From Cenarchaeum sp. (GTDB lineage: Archaea; Thermoproteota; Nitrososphaeria; Nitrososphaerales; Nitrosopumilaceae): 6,046 bases of DNA. Shown one piece after another: positions 5,688-6,046 of the stretch (position 1 is the first letter of the stretch; each line of letters begins with the position of its first letter). The position numbers and the translations under genes were made by a program. The stretch spans positions 1 through 6,046 of the forward strand of contig RKSK01000157.1 of the NCBI GenBank assembly GCA_007570915.1. The letters run 5' to 3'. The notes below the pieces were generated by a model. That model was not told the origin of the DNA. It made no database searches and worked only from the letters and a program-made list of their open reading frames with translations.

Positions 5688-5765
5688 GGCCCCCAAGTGG
5701 CGGTGGCACAGGTAGCAGGCCCTGGCCGCGGGCCGGGGGCGCCAAAGCCGGTGGGCTTGGGGGCC
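5688..5765 (+). repeat. 10-bp inverted repeat closing a nested stem-loop
   Basis: GGCCCCCAAG (5688-5697) and CTTGGGGGCC (5756-5765) are perfect reverse complements. Inside, TGGCG (5698-5702) can extend the stem by pairing with CGCCA (5740-5744), and GGCCC (5718-5722) can pair with GGGCC (5730-5734) around a 7-base loop. If the nearby TATA-like sequence works toward the + strand, a transcript would start about 4 bases before the outer stem. The pairing is directly visible; function is not established. Confidence 0.45.
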
Positions 5766-5881
5766 GGGTGAGAAGGGCGGGGCGTTTACGGGTCCCGGCG
5801 GCTTTGCGTACGCCCCACATCCGGACGGGCTGGCAGGCGGCGCGGCGTCGCGCGGCTCCGTGGAGCGTCCAAAATCGCCCC

Positions 5882-5893
5882 CCGACGCGTCGG
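5882..5893. repeat. 12-base perfect palindrome CCGACGCGTCGG
   Basis: Both strands read CCGACGCGTCGG. It lies in non-coding DNA about 125 bases before the predicted edge gene and about 100 bases before its TATA-like box. A perfect palindrome of this length can be a site for a dimeric DNA-binding protein or a methyltransferase target, but GC-rich sequence produces such palindromes by chance more often than balanced DNA does. Confidence 0.3.
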
Positions 5894-5987
5894 CTGACAG
5901 GACCCCGCAGGGCACAAAGGCAGGTGACGGGCGAGCGTGCCCCGGGGGCCGCAGCGTGCCGCTCAGGCGTGATGTTGCCCGTAGCCC

Positions 5988-5993
5988 TTAAAA
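5988..5993 (+). promoter_or_regulatory. TATA-like box at the right edge
   Basis: TTAAAA on the + strand, within CCCTTAAAAGG, is centred 27.5 bases before a TTG codon at 6018. That is the same spacing as the other boxes in the window, so it probably drives a leaderless + strand gene that runs off the right edge. Confidence 0.45.
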
Positions 5994-6017
5994 GGCGGCA
6001 TGGTATGAGGGCGGGCG

Positions 6018-6046
6018 TTGCCAAAAGAGACCAACACGCCGTCAGA
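6018..6046 (+). CDS. 5' end of a possible leaderless gene (partial)
   Basis: A frame opens with TTG at 6018-6020 and reads MPKETNTPS before the window ends. The start is proposed only because it sits exactly at the TATA-to-start distance seen for the other genes here. The alternative ATG at 6005, in another frame and also open to the edge (MRAGVAKRDQHAVR), is too close to the box to be included in a transcript starting from it. Nothing can be said about function from nine codons. Confidence 0.35.

Larger units (their letters stand above)
5662..5987. other. GC-rich intergenic region with several inverted repeats
   Basis: I find no convincing gene here. The open frames on both strands are Arg/Ala/Pro/Gly-rich with no family features, and the best + strand frame (about 5716-5987) lacks an early start codon. 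The region holds a perfect 10-bp inverted repeat GGCCCCCAAG/CTTGGGGGCC (5688-5697 with 5756-5765), GGGGCGT/ACGCCCC (5779-5785 with 5810-5816) and a 12-base palindrome CCGACGCGTCGG (5882-5893). I looked for the SRP RNA, RNase P RNA and tRNA signatures I know and saw none. It could hold a structured RNA or long untranslated sequence. Confidence 0.45.

Noticed and set aside
5688..5987. SRP RNA or RNase P RNA
   Set aside because: The length would fit, but the conserved SRP helix 8 GGAAG/AGCA motif and the RNase P GGAAAGTCC-type core are not present on either strand as far as I can read.
5716..5990. A + strand open frame rich in Gly, Pro and Ala
   Set aside because: It has no ATG, GTG or TTG start until well inside and no family features, so it is not called as a gene, although its composition is less extreme than that of the minus frames.
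5655..6024. Minus-strand open frames in the right-hand intergenic region
   Set aside because: Pro/Arg/Ala-rich products with no recognisable domain, overlapping each other in two frames; they look like chance frames of GC-rich DNA.

Overview
This window looks like a chromosomal segment of a GC-rich archaeon, most likely a Nitrososphaerota (Thaumarchaeota) lineage. The reasons are a 77-residue zinc-ribbon protein of a type I recall from that phylum, a PIN-ATPase-KH protein of the archaeal PINA kind, a short MntR-like regulator, and archaeal-style TATA boxes. The boxes sit at an almost constant distance from start codons, which points to leaderless mRNAs. G+C is roughly two thirds by eye, much higher than in free-living marine ammonia oxidisers. 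High-GC relatives such as sponge symbionts are one possibility, but that is inference.

Layout from left to right. The + strand begins with the 3' end of an unrecognised gene (1-153), coupled by an ATGA overlap to a 34-residue CxxC microprotein (150-254). This converges on a minus-strand operon read from about 2129 down to 251: a zinc-ribbon protein, a small protein that may resemble proteasome-assembly chaperone 4, and a UbiD-family decarboxylase. The decarboxylase keeps every prenylated-FMN and metal ligand that can be checked, and could be the archaeal mevalonate-pathway enzyme. Two further minus-strand genes with their own TATA-like boxes follow: a membrane-anchored DUF192 protein (2324-2815) and an unrecognised 114-residue protein with one hydrophobic segment (2868-3212).

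A divergent promoter region (3213-3345) leads to a + strand DtxR/MntR-family regulator (3346-3810) carrying all six MntR metal ligands. Its 3' end overlaps by 14 bases the 3' end of a large minus-strand PIN-ATPase-KH protein (3797 to 5629 or 5653). The last ~340 bases before the right edge are GC-rich, contain no convincing gene and hold several inverted repeats. At the edge a further + strand leaderless gene may begin with TTG at 6018.

The genes do not form one pathway. They are mostly single transcription units plus one three-gene operon. No CRISPR array, insertion sequence, phage gene, tRNA or rRNA was seen. The most useful results are the TATA-to-start spacing rule, which corrects the ATPase start and predicts the edge gene, the substituted PIN active site, the unannotated microprotein, and the structured intergenic stretch.
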